Below, one piece after another: positions 44,195 to 51,743 of a stretch of DNA of 64,000 nt. The notes below the pieces were generated by a model. The model was not told the DNA's origin, searched no databases, and was given only the letters and a program-made list of their open reading frames with translations. The DNA comes from Anaerocolumna sp. AGMB13020. Lineage in GTDB: Bacteria > Bacillota > Clostridia > Lachnospirales > Lachnospiraceae. Position numbers and translations under genes: made by a program. The stretch spans positions 2,170,001 through 2,234,000 of the forward strand of contig NZ_CP136910.1 of NCBI RefSeq assembly GCF_033100115.1. Reading direction: 5' to 3'. Position 1 is the stretch's first letter. Each line of letters opens with the position of its first letter.

Positions 44195-45487
44195 TTATAT
44201 CTCCTTATGATATTTGTTGTACGCGATTAGCTTTTTGTTGATAAGATCCTTATTATCTTTATAATAATCCACTAAAAATCTGATTATTTTTCTGGTATAG
44301 ATATTCATTAAGATACAACGTTCCTGTAACTCTTTGCTGATGCTTCCTTTTAAATTGTTTTGTAATCCTTTGCACCATACGCCGCATACTTTCTTAGCAA
44401 TACACTTTTGACAAGCTTCATTGTCATAACGACAACCTTCTCTGACTTCCTTGAATCCTATATTCTCTTCTAAGCTCTGCAGGGAACTTAAGTTGTTGAA
44501 CTCCACAGCATACTTTTCATGTTCCGTAAAGGTATGGCATGGGTACATTCTTCTATTAGGTGTAATTGAGATCGAATGACCCGCGGAACAATCCCTTTGT
44601 TCTACCTGCATAAGAATTCTGATCATCAAACCAATGAACGTTCTGGGGACCTTTGTTATGTCACCATTTAAGATTTTATCAATATAGTAATCTGCGGTTT
44701 CTGTACAGAATTGTTCGTACTTCTCCCGCGTGTCCTTGTCTTCAATATCAATACGATATCTGTCATCATCGGAACTAACAGGTATTAATTCATAGGTATT
44801 AATTGGCATCTCTTCCATTTCCCTGCACCATTGATTCACAGATCCTGGCTGATAGCTATCCAGGTGTTGTTTCGTGAAGGTATATTGTGCATAGATGTTA
44901 GTTCCTCTCTCTTTTAGTGTTTTTAAATTTCTAAATACAATATCGTATGTACTATCAATATAGTCAGCGACTCTATTTCTATCGTGAATCTCTTTCGTAC
45001 CATCAATACTTGTGCCGATAATGATATTGTATTTGCAGATAAACTCCAAAATTTCATCATTTAGAATTGTTGCATTCGTATTGATCGATAATTGGGGTAC
45101 TTTCTCTGAGGTCGCAAAAAGATATTCCACAAACTTTTTAATTTGCCGAAAGTTCAAGATTGGTTCACCACCAAAAAAAGAAATTGCCTTTACTCCATTA
45201 TGGATTTCTTTGATCATCTCGTAGGTAGCCACATAAGCTTCGAAATCAAATTGACGTTTGGAGTCATGAATACCGTAGGTTCCCTCTTCGGCATAGCAAT
45301 ATTTACATTTTAGATTACAGGTCGTTGCAGCCAGATAAATAATAGTCGGCCGCCACCCTTCATCGTGTACGGAGGGAGCTTCAATTTTTTTTGGTACTTT
45401 CAAAAACTCTTTTTTGCCTCCATCCCCGTCGATAAAAATCTTTATGGCCTCACTATCAAACCAGATATTATTGTCTACTTTATACAT
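44195..45487 (-). CDS. Radical SAM/SPASM peptide-modifying enzyme
   Basis: This 430-residue enzyme has the radical SAM cluster motif C57-x3-C61-x2-C64 (CNLKCKYC) and a C-terminal SPASM domain with auxiliary cluster cysteines: CSAGHS, YPCHTF, CRYDNEACQKCIAKKVCGVWCKG and RC. Such enzymes build thioether or carbon-carbon links, or epimerise residues, in RiPP precursors. The three Cys-rich peptides in the same operon are the obvious substrates. The gene overlaps the BtrH-like gene by 8 bp. Confidence 0.92.
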   Translation of the reverse strand: MYKVDNNIWFDSEAIKIFIDGDGGKKEFLKVPKKIEAPSVHDEGWRPTIIYLAATTCNLKCKYCYAEEGTYGIHDSKRQFDFEAYVATYEMIKEIHNGVKAISFFGGEPILNFRQIKKFVEYLFATSEKVPQLSINTNATILNDEILEFICKYNIIIGTSIDGTKEIHDRNRVADYIDSTYDIVFRNLKTLKERGTNIYAQYTFTKQHLDSYQPGSVNQWCREMEEMPINTYELIPVSSDDDRYRIDIEDKDTREKYEQFCTETADYYIDKILNGDITKVPRTFIGLMIRILMQVEQRDCSAGHSISITPNRRMYPCHTFTEHEKYAVEFNNLSSLQSLEENIGFKEVREGCRYDNEACQKCIAKKVCGVWCKGLQNNLKGSISKELQERCILMNIYTRKIIRFLVDYYKDNKDLINKKLIAYNKYHKEI

Positions 45488-46430
45488 ATTCCGAAATCAC
45501 CCTCTCTTTTAGTATTCTTTCAAATAATGACAGTTCTTCTTTTTCAATACTTGAAACAACAGTGTCTATTCGTTCATAATCTATTGGTTTTTCTTCCACA
45601 ATGGATTTTTTGATAAGTCTTGCGACTTTTCTCCAAAGGTTACCACTTCTTTCAAGTTCTTCAAAATGCTGATTTATTTGAGTTTTTAATGCTTCGTTAT
45701 ATTCCCTTCTGTAAAAAAAGGAACTGCCGTTTTGAATACTCTGTAATAACACATATTTTGAAACCTTGTTCATTTGCTCCCAATTATTTCGTAATATATT
45801 ATTAAAGCTGCGATAGAAATCGGAGCCTTTGATCCAACCTCCACGCTCATCTTCATAAAAATCAGACTGAATCAGCTGCCTGATGTTGTTTTCGATGCAA
45901 TTTCTTTTATTTTCTTCGCTTACTTCTAAGGATTCCAGATATATCAATTTAAAGGGTACACCAAGAGGTTTTATTTTTAGTCCATTCAATTTATTAAGAC
46001 TGCTTTTTGAAATTGACTTTTCCATGATACCTTCATCGTAGTCACCCTCTAATACTATGGTGTCATCATTCATACCAGCGATTCGGTAAGTTCCATAGGT
46101 ATGAAAAAATTGTACGACATTTGTTTTTAGATCCTGAATCTTATCAAAATCCATGAATGGAAGGGTTACCATAACCCGGCTATACTGTTCTTGTTTTAAG
46201 GAAAATAGCTCCTCAATATCAAGATATCGATAGGCGAGTGACAACTTATCCAGTAATTCATCGATAAAGCAAATACCCCTGCCTTGAAGAATATATAGTG
46301 TACTGCCACCATAGGACATATGATTAATTGTGTTACTGAGCCCGCTGCATAAAACAGATTCATAATAATTTAAATTATCTAGTTTTTCTTCCAATAAATA
46401 CAAATCACAACTTCTCACCTCTTTATTCAC
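45480..46430 (-). CDS. BtrH-like acyltransferase (candidate)
   Basis: This 316-residue protein resembles the butirosin BtrH family, a Cys-protease-fold enzyme that moves an acyl group from a carrier protein to an acceptor amine. An N-terminal C28 in SVLCSGLSNTINHMSYGG fits the catalytic Cys position. H110 in FFHTYGTYRIAGMNDDTIVLEGD fits the His, with an Asp at 130. The C-terminal GSSFFYRREY and LWRKVARLIKKS match the DUF4872-like half. In this cluster it could move the acyl or acyl-aminoacyl group from ACP/PCP to the RiPP. It is the first gene of the operon, starts with GTG and follows a LytTR-type promoter. Confidence 0.6.
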   Translation of the reverse strand: MNKEVRSCDLYLLEEKLDNLNYYESVLCSGLSNTINHMSYGGSTLYILQGRGICFIDELLDKLSLAYRYLDIEELFSLKQEQYSRVMVTLPFMDFDKIQDLKTNVVQFFHTYGTYRIAGMNDDTIVLEGDYDEGIMEKSISKSSLNKLNGLKIKPLGVPFKLIYLESLEVSEENKRNCIENNIRQLIQSDFYEDERGGWIKGSDFYRSFNNILRNNWEQMNKVSKYVLLQSIQNGSSFFYRREYNEALKTQINQHFEELERSGNLWRKVARLIKKSIVEEKPIDYERIDTVVSSIEKEELSLFERILKERVISEYV

Positions 46431-46458
46431 GCCTTTCTTTTTCTTAATGATTAATCAT

Positions 46459-46522
46459 ATAATATAAATAACTGTAAAAAAAAACGCATATTGACTTCAA
46501 ACAACATAAAAATGACCTCAAA
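46459..46522 (-). promoter_or_regulatory. Putative LytTR operator and promoter of the biosynthetic operon
   Basis: On the minus strand TTTGAGGTCA (46522-46513) and TTTGAAGTCA (46501-46492) start exactly 21 bp apart. After 27 bp comes the -10 TATTAT (46464-46459), about 30 bp before the BtrH-like GTG. The -35 position (GCGTTT) is poor. The geometry equals that at agrB1 and agrB2. Confidence 0.75.
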
Positions 46523-46559
46523 AAAAGAAGATGATCTCATTTCATAAAATCATCTTCTT
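46520..46559 (-). terminator. Terminator between the PPTase unit and the main biosynthetic operon
   Basis: AAGAAGATGAT (46525-46535) pairs with ATCATCTTCTT (46549-46559). On the minus strand it is followed by seven T residues. The stem begins within the stop codon of the 188-residue gene, and its U-run overlaps the first LytTR repeat. Confidence 0.85.
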
Positions 46560-47124
46560 ATCTTAATTTATAGAACCTATTCCTTTTAAGATCATGCAGA
46601 TAGGACTCGTATTCATTAATAATTAACTCATACACATCATCTGCCTCTTTTTTTTGTGGGTTCTGATTGCTATGATAATAATAAACACCATACCTCTTGT
46701 TATTTACATACTCAATTATCTCCTCGATTACTTCGTTAATACTTTTCGTATGATATTTTGATGCCGACCATCGTTTAATAATTCTTCGCAAATCTGTTTT
46801 GCTAAGATAATTTTTTTCAATTGAAATCTGATCAAAAAAGCTGTCCTTATCTACATTGTTTGCAGCCAAAATAAGATCAAAGGTATCCTTCTGCTGTTCA
46901 TATACAAATCCCAGCTCCAAATATGCCTTTATGTGCAAAAAGGCTACACTGCAATATTCTCTGTCCTGCGTCTGATGAAACAGATTGATAAACTGATTCA
47001 TCAATATTTCTAAGGTTTTTTCCACAGATATGTTCCTGTATCCAAGGGTACCGTAAAGTAATTTAATAGCTTCAATAATATCTCTTTCATTTTCTATCAT
47101 TTTATAAACTCCTGAAGAATTCAT
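46558..47124 (-). CDS. Hypothetical protein of the biosynthetic locus (188 aa)
   Basis: No family is recognised. The protein is helical and soluble, rich in Ile, Tyr, Asn and Lys, with no signal peptide or membrane segment. It ends in a basic stretch (KRNRFYKLR). It lies 3 bp after the 135-residue gene and carries the terminator of this small operon. Its position between the PPTase and the RiPP operon suggests a role in the same pathway or its control. Confidence 0.6.
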   Translation of the reverse strand: MNSSGVYKMIENERDIIEAIKLLYGTLGYRNISVEKTLEILMNQFINLFHQTQDREYCSVAFLHIKAYLELGFVYEQQKDTFDLILAANNVDKDSFFDQISIEKNYLSKTDLRRIIKRWSASKYHTKSINEVIEEIIEYVNNKRYGVYYYHSNQNPQKKEADDVYELIINEYESYLHDLKRNRFYKLR

Positions 47125-47127
47125 TTT

Positions 47128-47535
47128 TTAACCGTTAATAACTAAGTTAAAATCATTCACATCACATTCATTGATTATTTGATAGAATTGTTTATCAATG
47201 CAGAGGTATATGCATTCATTCTCTTCATGATATTTACATTCACCAAAACATCTGCTGTTACAGTAATACAATTTATACAATTGCTCTGTGATAAGTCTAT
47301 ATATATATTCCGATGTTACTTGCTCCTCACAAAACTGATAATCCAGAATATCTTTGTTTATTTCTATTATAGAAAATAGATATTTTAAAAAAGGTATACT
47401 TACGAATTGATGTATCGGGATGTAAAAATGTCGCTTCTGATGTTTTTTAATCTCTTCAATTAGTGCCAGAACGATTTCCTTTGATATGATTACAAAGGAA
47501 GTTGTTGAGAAGTAAAGAACATAATTTTTTCTCAT
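47128..47535 (-). CDS. Hypothetical Cys-containing protein of the biosynthetic locus (135 aa)
   Basis: No family is recognised. Six Cys residues are spread through the second half (for example YYCNSRCFGECKYHEENECIYLC), which could bind a metal or Fe-S cluster. The N-terminal half is hydrophobic and aromatic but not clearly transmembrane. It lies 14 bp after the PPTase gene and 3 bp before the 188-residue gene. Confidence 0.55.
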   Translation of the reverse strand: MRKNYVLYFSTTSFVIISKEIVLALIEEIKKHQKRHFYIPIHQFVSIPFLKYLFSIIEINKDILDYQFCEEQVTSEYIYRLITEQLYKLYYCNSRCFGECKYHEENECIYLCIDKQFYQIINECDVNDFNLVING

Positions 47536-47549
47536 ATTCCCTCCATGGA

Positions 47550-48281
47550 TTAACTTACTTTTATATCTGTTTTCTTACGCTCTAAAACCAAATTATTTGT
47601 GCAGACAATTGTATAAACAAAGTCCTCTTCAAAAAATGTATACGCATCCAGCGTAGGAAAAAACCGGTAACCGGATTTAAAACCAGTATCTGACCATTCC
47701 ACTGATGCAATCTGCATGATATCAAAATTAACCGACAGACCAAGTTTTAGAAATTTGACGAGTGCTTCCTTCATTGTCCAGACGGCCAGAACGAAATTGT
47801 TATTATCATAGTTCAGTGGGCAAAGCTTTCTTTCCTTGTCTGTCAGAATGGTGTTAATACCTTTCACTTTCCTCCAGTCCAATTTTTCCATATCTAAACC
47901 CAGAACCATTTCTTCCGGAAAAACAATAATAGCCGCATAGTCTTCACAATGTGTTATACCAATCCCGTATCCTTGCTCCTTACTTTTGATGATAGGATTA
48001 TTCAGAAAACCTTTTGCAATCCTGATGTCCGTCAGCTGATGCTCCTCTTTATATGCAGAACATAATATCGTTTTGGCTAAGGTTCTACTCCAATAAAATT
48101 CTCTTTTTCGCTTCTCTGATTTCTTTTGCAGATATTCTCTCATTTCTTCTGCTGAAAGAATATTGTGAACTCCTTCAACCAGATATGGTGTATTTGTATT
48201 GCATATACCTAGCGTAAGTTCTCCCTGAATCTGCTTCGAGTAATCAGCGTAGGTAAGGATTACCTTATCGTTTCTATACAT
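47550..48281 (-). CDS. Sfp-type 4'-phosphopantetheinyl transferase
   Basis: This 243-residue enzyme would attach phosphopantetheine to the cluster ACP (S52) and the NRPS PCP (S534). The Sfp signatures are GIGITHCEDYAAIIV, MVLGLDMEKLDW (metal-binding Asp and Glu) and AVWTMKEALVKFLKLGL (WxxKEA). It begins a separate three-gene unit with its own promoter, ended by the terminator at 46520-46559. The upstream AAAGGAGGTG is a strong ribosome site. Confidence 0.9.
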   Translation of the reverse strand: MYRNDKVILTYADYSKQIQGELTLGICNTNTPYLVEGVHNILSAEEMREYLQKKSEKRKREFYWSRTLAKTILCSAYKEEHQLTDIRIAKGFLNNPIIKSKEQGYGIGITHCEDYAAIIVFPEEMVLGLDMEKLDWRKVKGINTILTDKERKLCPLNYDNNNFVLAVWTMKEALVKFLKLGLSVNFDIMQIASVEWSDTGFKSGYRFFPTLDAYTFFEEDFVYTIVCTNNLVLERKKTDIKVS

Positions 48282-48326
48282 CTTGCACCTCCTTTCTTTC
48301 TAAATCCGTATTGTATTGCTAATTGA

Positions 48327-48355
48327 ATAATATTCAAATAGTAAAATACATTCAA
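48327..48355 (-). promoter_or_regulatory. Promoter of the PPTase unit
   Basis: On the minus strand TTGAAT (48355-48350), 17 bp, TATTAT (48332-48327) precede the PPTase gene by 46 bp. Unlike the main operon, a fair -35 is present and LytTR-type repeats are absent. This suggests constitutive expression. Confidence 0.65.
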
Positions 48356-48490
48356 TAGACCTTGGGTAACTCAACATTTAAAATGTATAACTAATTTGAC
48401 GGACTAAAACACAGCAATTGAACCCAGCAAGAAGGTTTTTTCATCACTTCTTTTTGTAGTTTTGTAGCTATTCCGCCGTCAACAAAATAA

Positions 48491-48523
48491 CCGATAGTTC
48501 CTTTCACTATCGGCTTTTCTTTT
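48491..48523 (+). terminator. Hairpin with U-rich tail upstream of agrD2
   Basis: CCGATAG (48491-48497) pairs with CTATCGG (48507-48513), followed on the plus strand by CTTTTCTTTT. No gene on the plus strand ends here. It may insulate agrD2 from read-through or attenuate a longer agrD2 leader. Confidence 0.6.
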
Positions 48524-48673
48524 GTATCAGGATAAGTAATCTAATATCCTTGGCAGATCTATTATCATTAATTAAGCATTCACAATATTTGGTTACTCAA
48601 TCTGTCTTGAAATAGCACCCAATAAAATGTAAAGTGATACCATAATTAATAACGAAAAGGGAGGATGAATAGA

Positions 48674-48823
48674 ATGAAAAAAATTATGAGAACGATCTTA
48701 AAGGGAACCAGTTCGATGGCAATCAGCATGGCCGTCAACTCCCTTGCGCAGGCAAGTACTATATTTACACATCAGCCTAAAGTTGATGAAGAATTGAATA
48801 ACCAGTTACGCTCTCTCAAATAA
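48674..48823 (+). CDS. agrD: AgrD-like autoinducing peptide precursor 2
   Basis: This 49-residue peptide starts at an ATG 9 bases after GGGAGG. An in-frame ATG at 48665 abuts that site and is less likely. It has an amphipathic basic N terminus (MKKIMRTILKGTSSMAISMA), then QASTIFTHQPK and an acidic tail VDEELNN as in classical AgrD. No Cys is present, so a Ser/Thr lactone is expected. It shares S-x-x-F-x-[YH]-QPK with agrD1. It is 328 bp before agrB2, an unusually long gap. Confidence 0.8.
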   Translation: MKKIMRTILKGTSSMAISMAVNSLAQASTIFTHQPKVDEELNNQLRSLK

Positions 48824-48832
48824 TTTATATAA

Positions 48833-48881
48833 TGCCAGTGCTTATGGGTAGCTCTTATCTACACAGCTCATAAGCCTGGCA
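48833..48881 (+). other. Hairpin just after agrD2
   Basis: TGCCAG-T-GCTTATG pairs with CATAAGC-CTGGCA (48833-48881) with one bulge. It starts 9 bp after the agrD2 stop. No U-run follows, so it may stabilise the short agrD2 transcript or act as a weak terminator. Confidence 0.5.
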
Positions 48882-49066
48882 GCAAATCTTTATCACTTCT
48901 ATAAAAATCAATCTCTATCACATTCCAGAATGAAAGTAATGAAGGTAAAAAACTTCCCTTCTCCGCTCTTTATCAGCAGCCGTCTATTTCCTTTCACTAA
49001 ACATAACATTGAGATTTACAGAAAACATCCTTTTGTCTCAAAAGGCTTCATTCTGTCCGCAAGTTC

Positions 49067-49130
49067 TTTAAAGACATATCTCTGTTGTTTGGGGACATTC
49101 CGTTAAAAAAATGTGATATTTCATTATAAT
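49067..49130 (+). promoter_or_regulatory. Putative LytTR operator and promoter of agrB2-RR2-HK2
   Basis: TTTAAAGACA (49067-49076) and TTTGGGGACA (49088-49097) start 21 bp apart. TATAAT (49125-49130) follows after 27 bp. The -35 position reads GTTAAA. The start of transcription near 49137 would leave a very short leader before the ATG at 49152. The geometry is identical to that at agrB1 and at the biosynthetic operon. Confidence 0.75.
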
Positions 49131-49151
49131 TACGGTTGTAGGAGGGCAGGA

Positions 49152-49760
49152 ATGATAATAATCTTGGCGAAGAAATTGACTGAGCGGGTTATAAAAGACT
49201 CGATTATAAGTAAGGAACAACAGAAGTTATATCAGTATAGTTATGAATTATTAATATCTTCCTTTATAAACATTATAATTGTATTATTTCTGGGGGGTAT
49301 CTTTCATAAAACCATAGAAACGATACTCTTTTTACTGTTTTTTTGTTCCCTTAAAAAATACACAGGCGGATTACATATGTCAACCTATAATCGGTGTATT
49401 TGTTTATTTAGCTTCCTTTATACGGTAATTCTTATTTTAGATTATTTTACAGTGTTTCATAATCCCCAGATTATCTTAATCTTAGTTATTGCTTCAAGCT
49501 GTATTATAAGCACCCTTTCTCCTATCGTAGATGTTAATAAGCCCTTATCTGCCCAGGAAATTAAAATGCTTAAAAGAAAAGAAATGATAATTTTGCCTGT
49601 TCAGCTGGTAGTGTACCTTTCATTCTATTGTATAGTGAGTACATACCTATCAAAATATGTGGGAATTGCAATTATAACAACAGCCTTTTTGGTTCTCACC
49701 GGATATATAAATAATAAAATAAAGGAGGGTAAGACGTATGATAAGTATAGTAATCTGTGA
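49152..49760 (+). CDS. agrB: AgrB-like autoinducer-processing membrane endopeptidase (agr locus 2)
   Basis: This AgrB family protein has about 202 residues from the ATG at 49152, which is preceded by GTAGGAGGG. A start 39 bp upstream would lie before the predicted transcript start. The catalytic pair is in KKYTGGLHMSTYNRC, again with six residues between His and Cys. About five transmembrane helices follow. It overlaps the response regulator gene by 23 bp. Its substrate is presumably agrD2. Confidence 0.88.
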   Translation: MIIILAKKLTERVIKDSIISKEQQKLYQYSYELLISSFINIIIVLFLGGIFHKTIETILFLLFFCSLKKYTGGLHMSTYNRCICLFSFLYTVILILDYFTVFHNPQIILILVIASSCIISTLSPIVDVNKPLSAQEIKMLKRKEMIILPVQLVVYLSFYCIVSTYLSKYVGIAIITTAFLVLTGYINNKIKEGKTYDKYSNL

Positions 49761-50448
49761 TGATGAGAATAACTTCCTCGATGTACTTGAAGAATACATG
49801 AAAGATTATGCAATAAGTAAAAGCGAAGAAATCTTAATCACGAGATTTACCAGCGGAGAAGAACTGCTAAAAAACTATAAATTGGGATTTGATATAATAT
49901 TTTTGGACATTTCTATGGCTGAAGTAAGTGGAATAGAAGCTGCAAAGTATATCAGAGATATTGATAAAAATGTAATAATCATTTTCCTGACATCAATTAT
50001 CAAATACGCTCTGGCCGGATATACTCTCGGAGCCTCCAACTATATCTTAAAACCGATCACCTATAAAAAACTATCACTGGAATTAGACAAGGCGATAAAG
50101 AAGTGCAAGGAAATGGAACATCAATATATCACTCTAAAAAATAATGATGGTATCTTTAAACTCTATGTGAGGGAAATAATGTATATAGAAACAGCTCAAA
50201 GAAATACCTTAATACACACCTCCGACCAGGATGTGGTCTGCTTCTACAGAATGAAAGCCCTGGAGGAAAAATTAGAATCCTATGGATTTATAAGATGCCA
50301 TTCTGGGTATATCATAAATATCAGATATGTGAAATCAATCGAGAAATTATTGATTACACTTATCAATGATATTGAAATACCTATAAGTCAACAAAAAAGA
50401 AAAGATGCAATGAAAATGATAGCTGTATATTTAGGAGATGAATTATGA
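49738..50448 (+). CDS. AgrA-like LytTR response regulator (agr locus 2)
   Basis: This 236-residue regulator has a receiver domain (ISIVICDDENNF, phosphoacceptor Asp in FDIIFLDISMAEVSG, ALAGYTLGASNYILKP) and a LytTR domain (LYVREIMYIETAQRNTLIHTSDQ, YGFIRCHSGYIINIRYVKSIEK). The start follows AAGGAGGG. It overlaps the kinase gene by 4 bp. It is the obvious activator of its own operon through the repeats at 49067 and may also act on the other two sites. Confidence 0.88.
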   Translation: MISIVICDDENNFLDVLEEYMKDYAISKSEEILITRFTSGEELLKNYKLGFDIIFLDISMAEVSGIEAAKYIRDIDKNVIIIFLTSIIKYALAGYTLGASNYILKPITYKKLSLELDKAIKKCKEMEHQYITLKNNDGIFKLYVREIMYIETAQRNTLIHTSDQDVVCFYRMKALEEKLESYGFIRCHSGYIINIRYVKSIEKLLITLINDIEIPISQQKRKDAMKMIAVYLGDEL

Positions 50449-51716
50449 TAAATTTAATATCAGATATAATTGGAACTACATTAGAAGTTATGATTCTTTA
50501 TACTCTTCAGAGAAGCAATACAATGCTCTCTAAAAAAAATATTATACTCTTCACTTTCATGGTCCCTTACATCATTGGCATAACCTATCTAGGTCTATCT
50601 TTTTTTCCTAAAATTATGTCAATACTCTTAGTAACAATTGTAATAACAAAATATACAATGAAAACCTCCTTTAAAAGAATCCTATTTACTTTTATACTGT
50701 ATTTATTGTCTATTTCAGTAGGTGAAATAATAGGCTTTGGCATGTTCCGGCTGATATTTAATACATCAATCAAGGTCCTGATGGAGGAACCGGCTAAATT
50801 TCTTCTGGTTGTAATTGTTTCGAAAGTATTTATGCTCGCATTTGTTATGTATCTAAAAAACTTTATACACAGGGCGAATGCCTTTTTCGATAAGCATGTA
50901 TTTCTAACGATTACTCCTTTGATAACATGTTTTATTATTCTTTTTATAGAGACATTCAAAATTTTTAACTCAGTAGAATTTGATACTACCAAAAACATAT
51001 TTTCAATACTTAGTACGTCATTTGTTTTGGTTTCCGCTTTTTGCATCATTGTTCTTATTGAGAAATATTTACAAACCAAAGAAGTAGAAGCTTATAATCA
51101 TCTAAACATTAATCAGATCAGTGCTGGGTATCATTATCTGTCACAAAAAGTTGAAAGCCATGAAAAAATCTTAGAGCTTTATCATGATCTAAAGAATCAC
51201 CTTATTATTTTGCAAAGTAAAAATGAGAATTCAGATTATATTGATGGTCTATTAAATAGAATATCAGACTTTGAACATTTCAATGATACCGGTAACCAAA
51301 TATTAAATACAATCATCTATGAAAAAACGAAGGTTTCTCTCAAAAACCAAATTGATTTCCAATCCTTTGTGGATCTAAGCAGAGTTTCAGGATTACAGGA
51401 TTTTGATTTATGTAGTATTTTTGGAAATGCAATTGATAATGCAATCGAAGCATGTATGAAAATTCCCAATGCCAGTTTAAGAAGAATCCTTATCAAAGCT
51501 AATAAGATTAATAATTTTTTGTTAATCAAAATTGAGAATTCCGTGGATGATAGCGTTCTAATCAATAAGGAACATCTTGAAACTACAAAGGGTGACTCCT
51601 TATTACATGGGCATGGTTTAAAAAGCATACACCGGGCTGTTTACAAGTATAATGGTGAGGTGGAAGTTACTTTAGGGCCAACTTCTTTTCGGTTAAGTAT
51701 TGCTATTCCACTTTAG
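50445..51716 (+). CDS. AgrC-like GHKL sensor histidine kinase (agr locus 2)
   Basis: This 423-residue receptor kinase has about six N-terminal membrane helices (to about 210). A GHKL domain follows with phosphoacceptor His in LYHDLKNHLIILQ, N box CSIFGNAIDNAIEAC and G box HGHGLKSIHRAVYKYNGEVE. The arrangement agrD2-agrB2-regulator-kinase differs from the staphylococcal order B-D-C-A. The ligand should be the agrD2 product, with cross-talk from agrD1 possible because the peptides share a motif. Confidence 0.88.
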   Translation: MINLISDIIGTTLEVMILYTLQRSNTMLSKKNIILFTFMVPYIIGITYLGLSFFPKIMSILLVTIVITKYTMKTSFKRILFTFILYLLSISVGEIIGFGMFRLIFNTSIKVLMEEPAKFLLVVIVSKVFMLAFVMYLKNFIHRANAFFDKHVFLTITPLITCFIILFIETFKIFNSVEFDTTKNIFSILSTSFVLVSAFCIIVLIEKYLQTKEVEAYNHLNINQISAGYHYLSQKVESHEKILELYHDLKNHLIILQSKNENSDYIDGLLNRISDFEHFNDTGNQILNTIIYEKTKVSLKNQIDFQSFVDLSRVSGLQDFDLCSIFGNAIDNAIEACMKIPNASLRRILIKANKINNFLLIKIENSVDDSVLINKEHLETTKGDSLLHGHGLKSIHRAVYKYNGEVEVTLGPTSFRLSIAIPL

Positions 51717-51743
51717 GCTCAATCTACGAAATAATGCATTAGT

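Larger units (their letters stand above)
48282..48673. other. Divergent intergenic region between PPTase and agrD2
   Basis: These 392 bp hold the PPTase promoter (48327-48355), a strong hairpin (48491-48523) and the agrD2 leader. A possible plus-strand promoter for agrD2 is TTGAAA, 17 bp, TAAAGT near 48602-48630. No TTTRARGWCA pair with the 21 bp spacing is seen for either gene. Confidence 0.55.
48824..49151. other. Long spacer between agrD2 and agrB2
   Basis: These 328 bp hold the hairpin at 48833-48881 and the agrB2 promoter with LytTR-type repeats (49067-49130). The middle (48890-49060) shows nothing recognisable. Confidence 0.6.

Noticed and set aside
48393..48425. TTTGACGGAC / TTGAACCC pair as an agrD2 operator
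   Set aside because: The repeats are 22 bp apart, match the motif poorly, and no -10 box lies at the right distance before the hairpin at 48491.
48282..48450. LytTR repeats in the PPTase promoter
   Set aside because: Only a half match (CCCAAGGTCT) exists, with wrong spacing to the -10 box and no partner 21 bp away.
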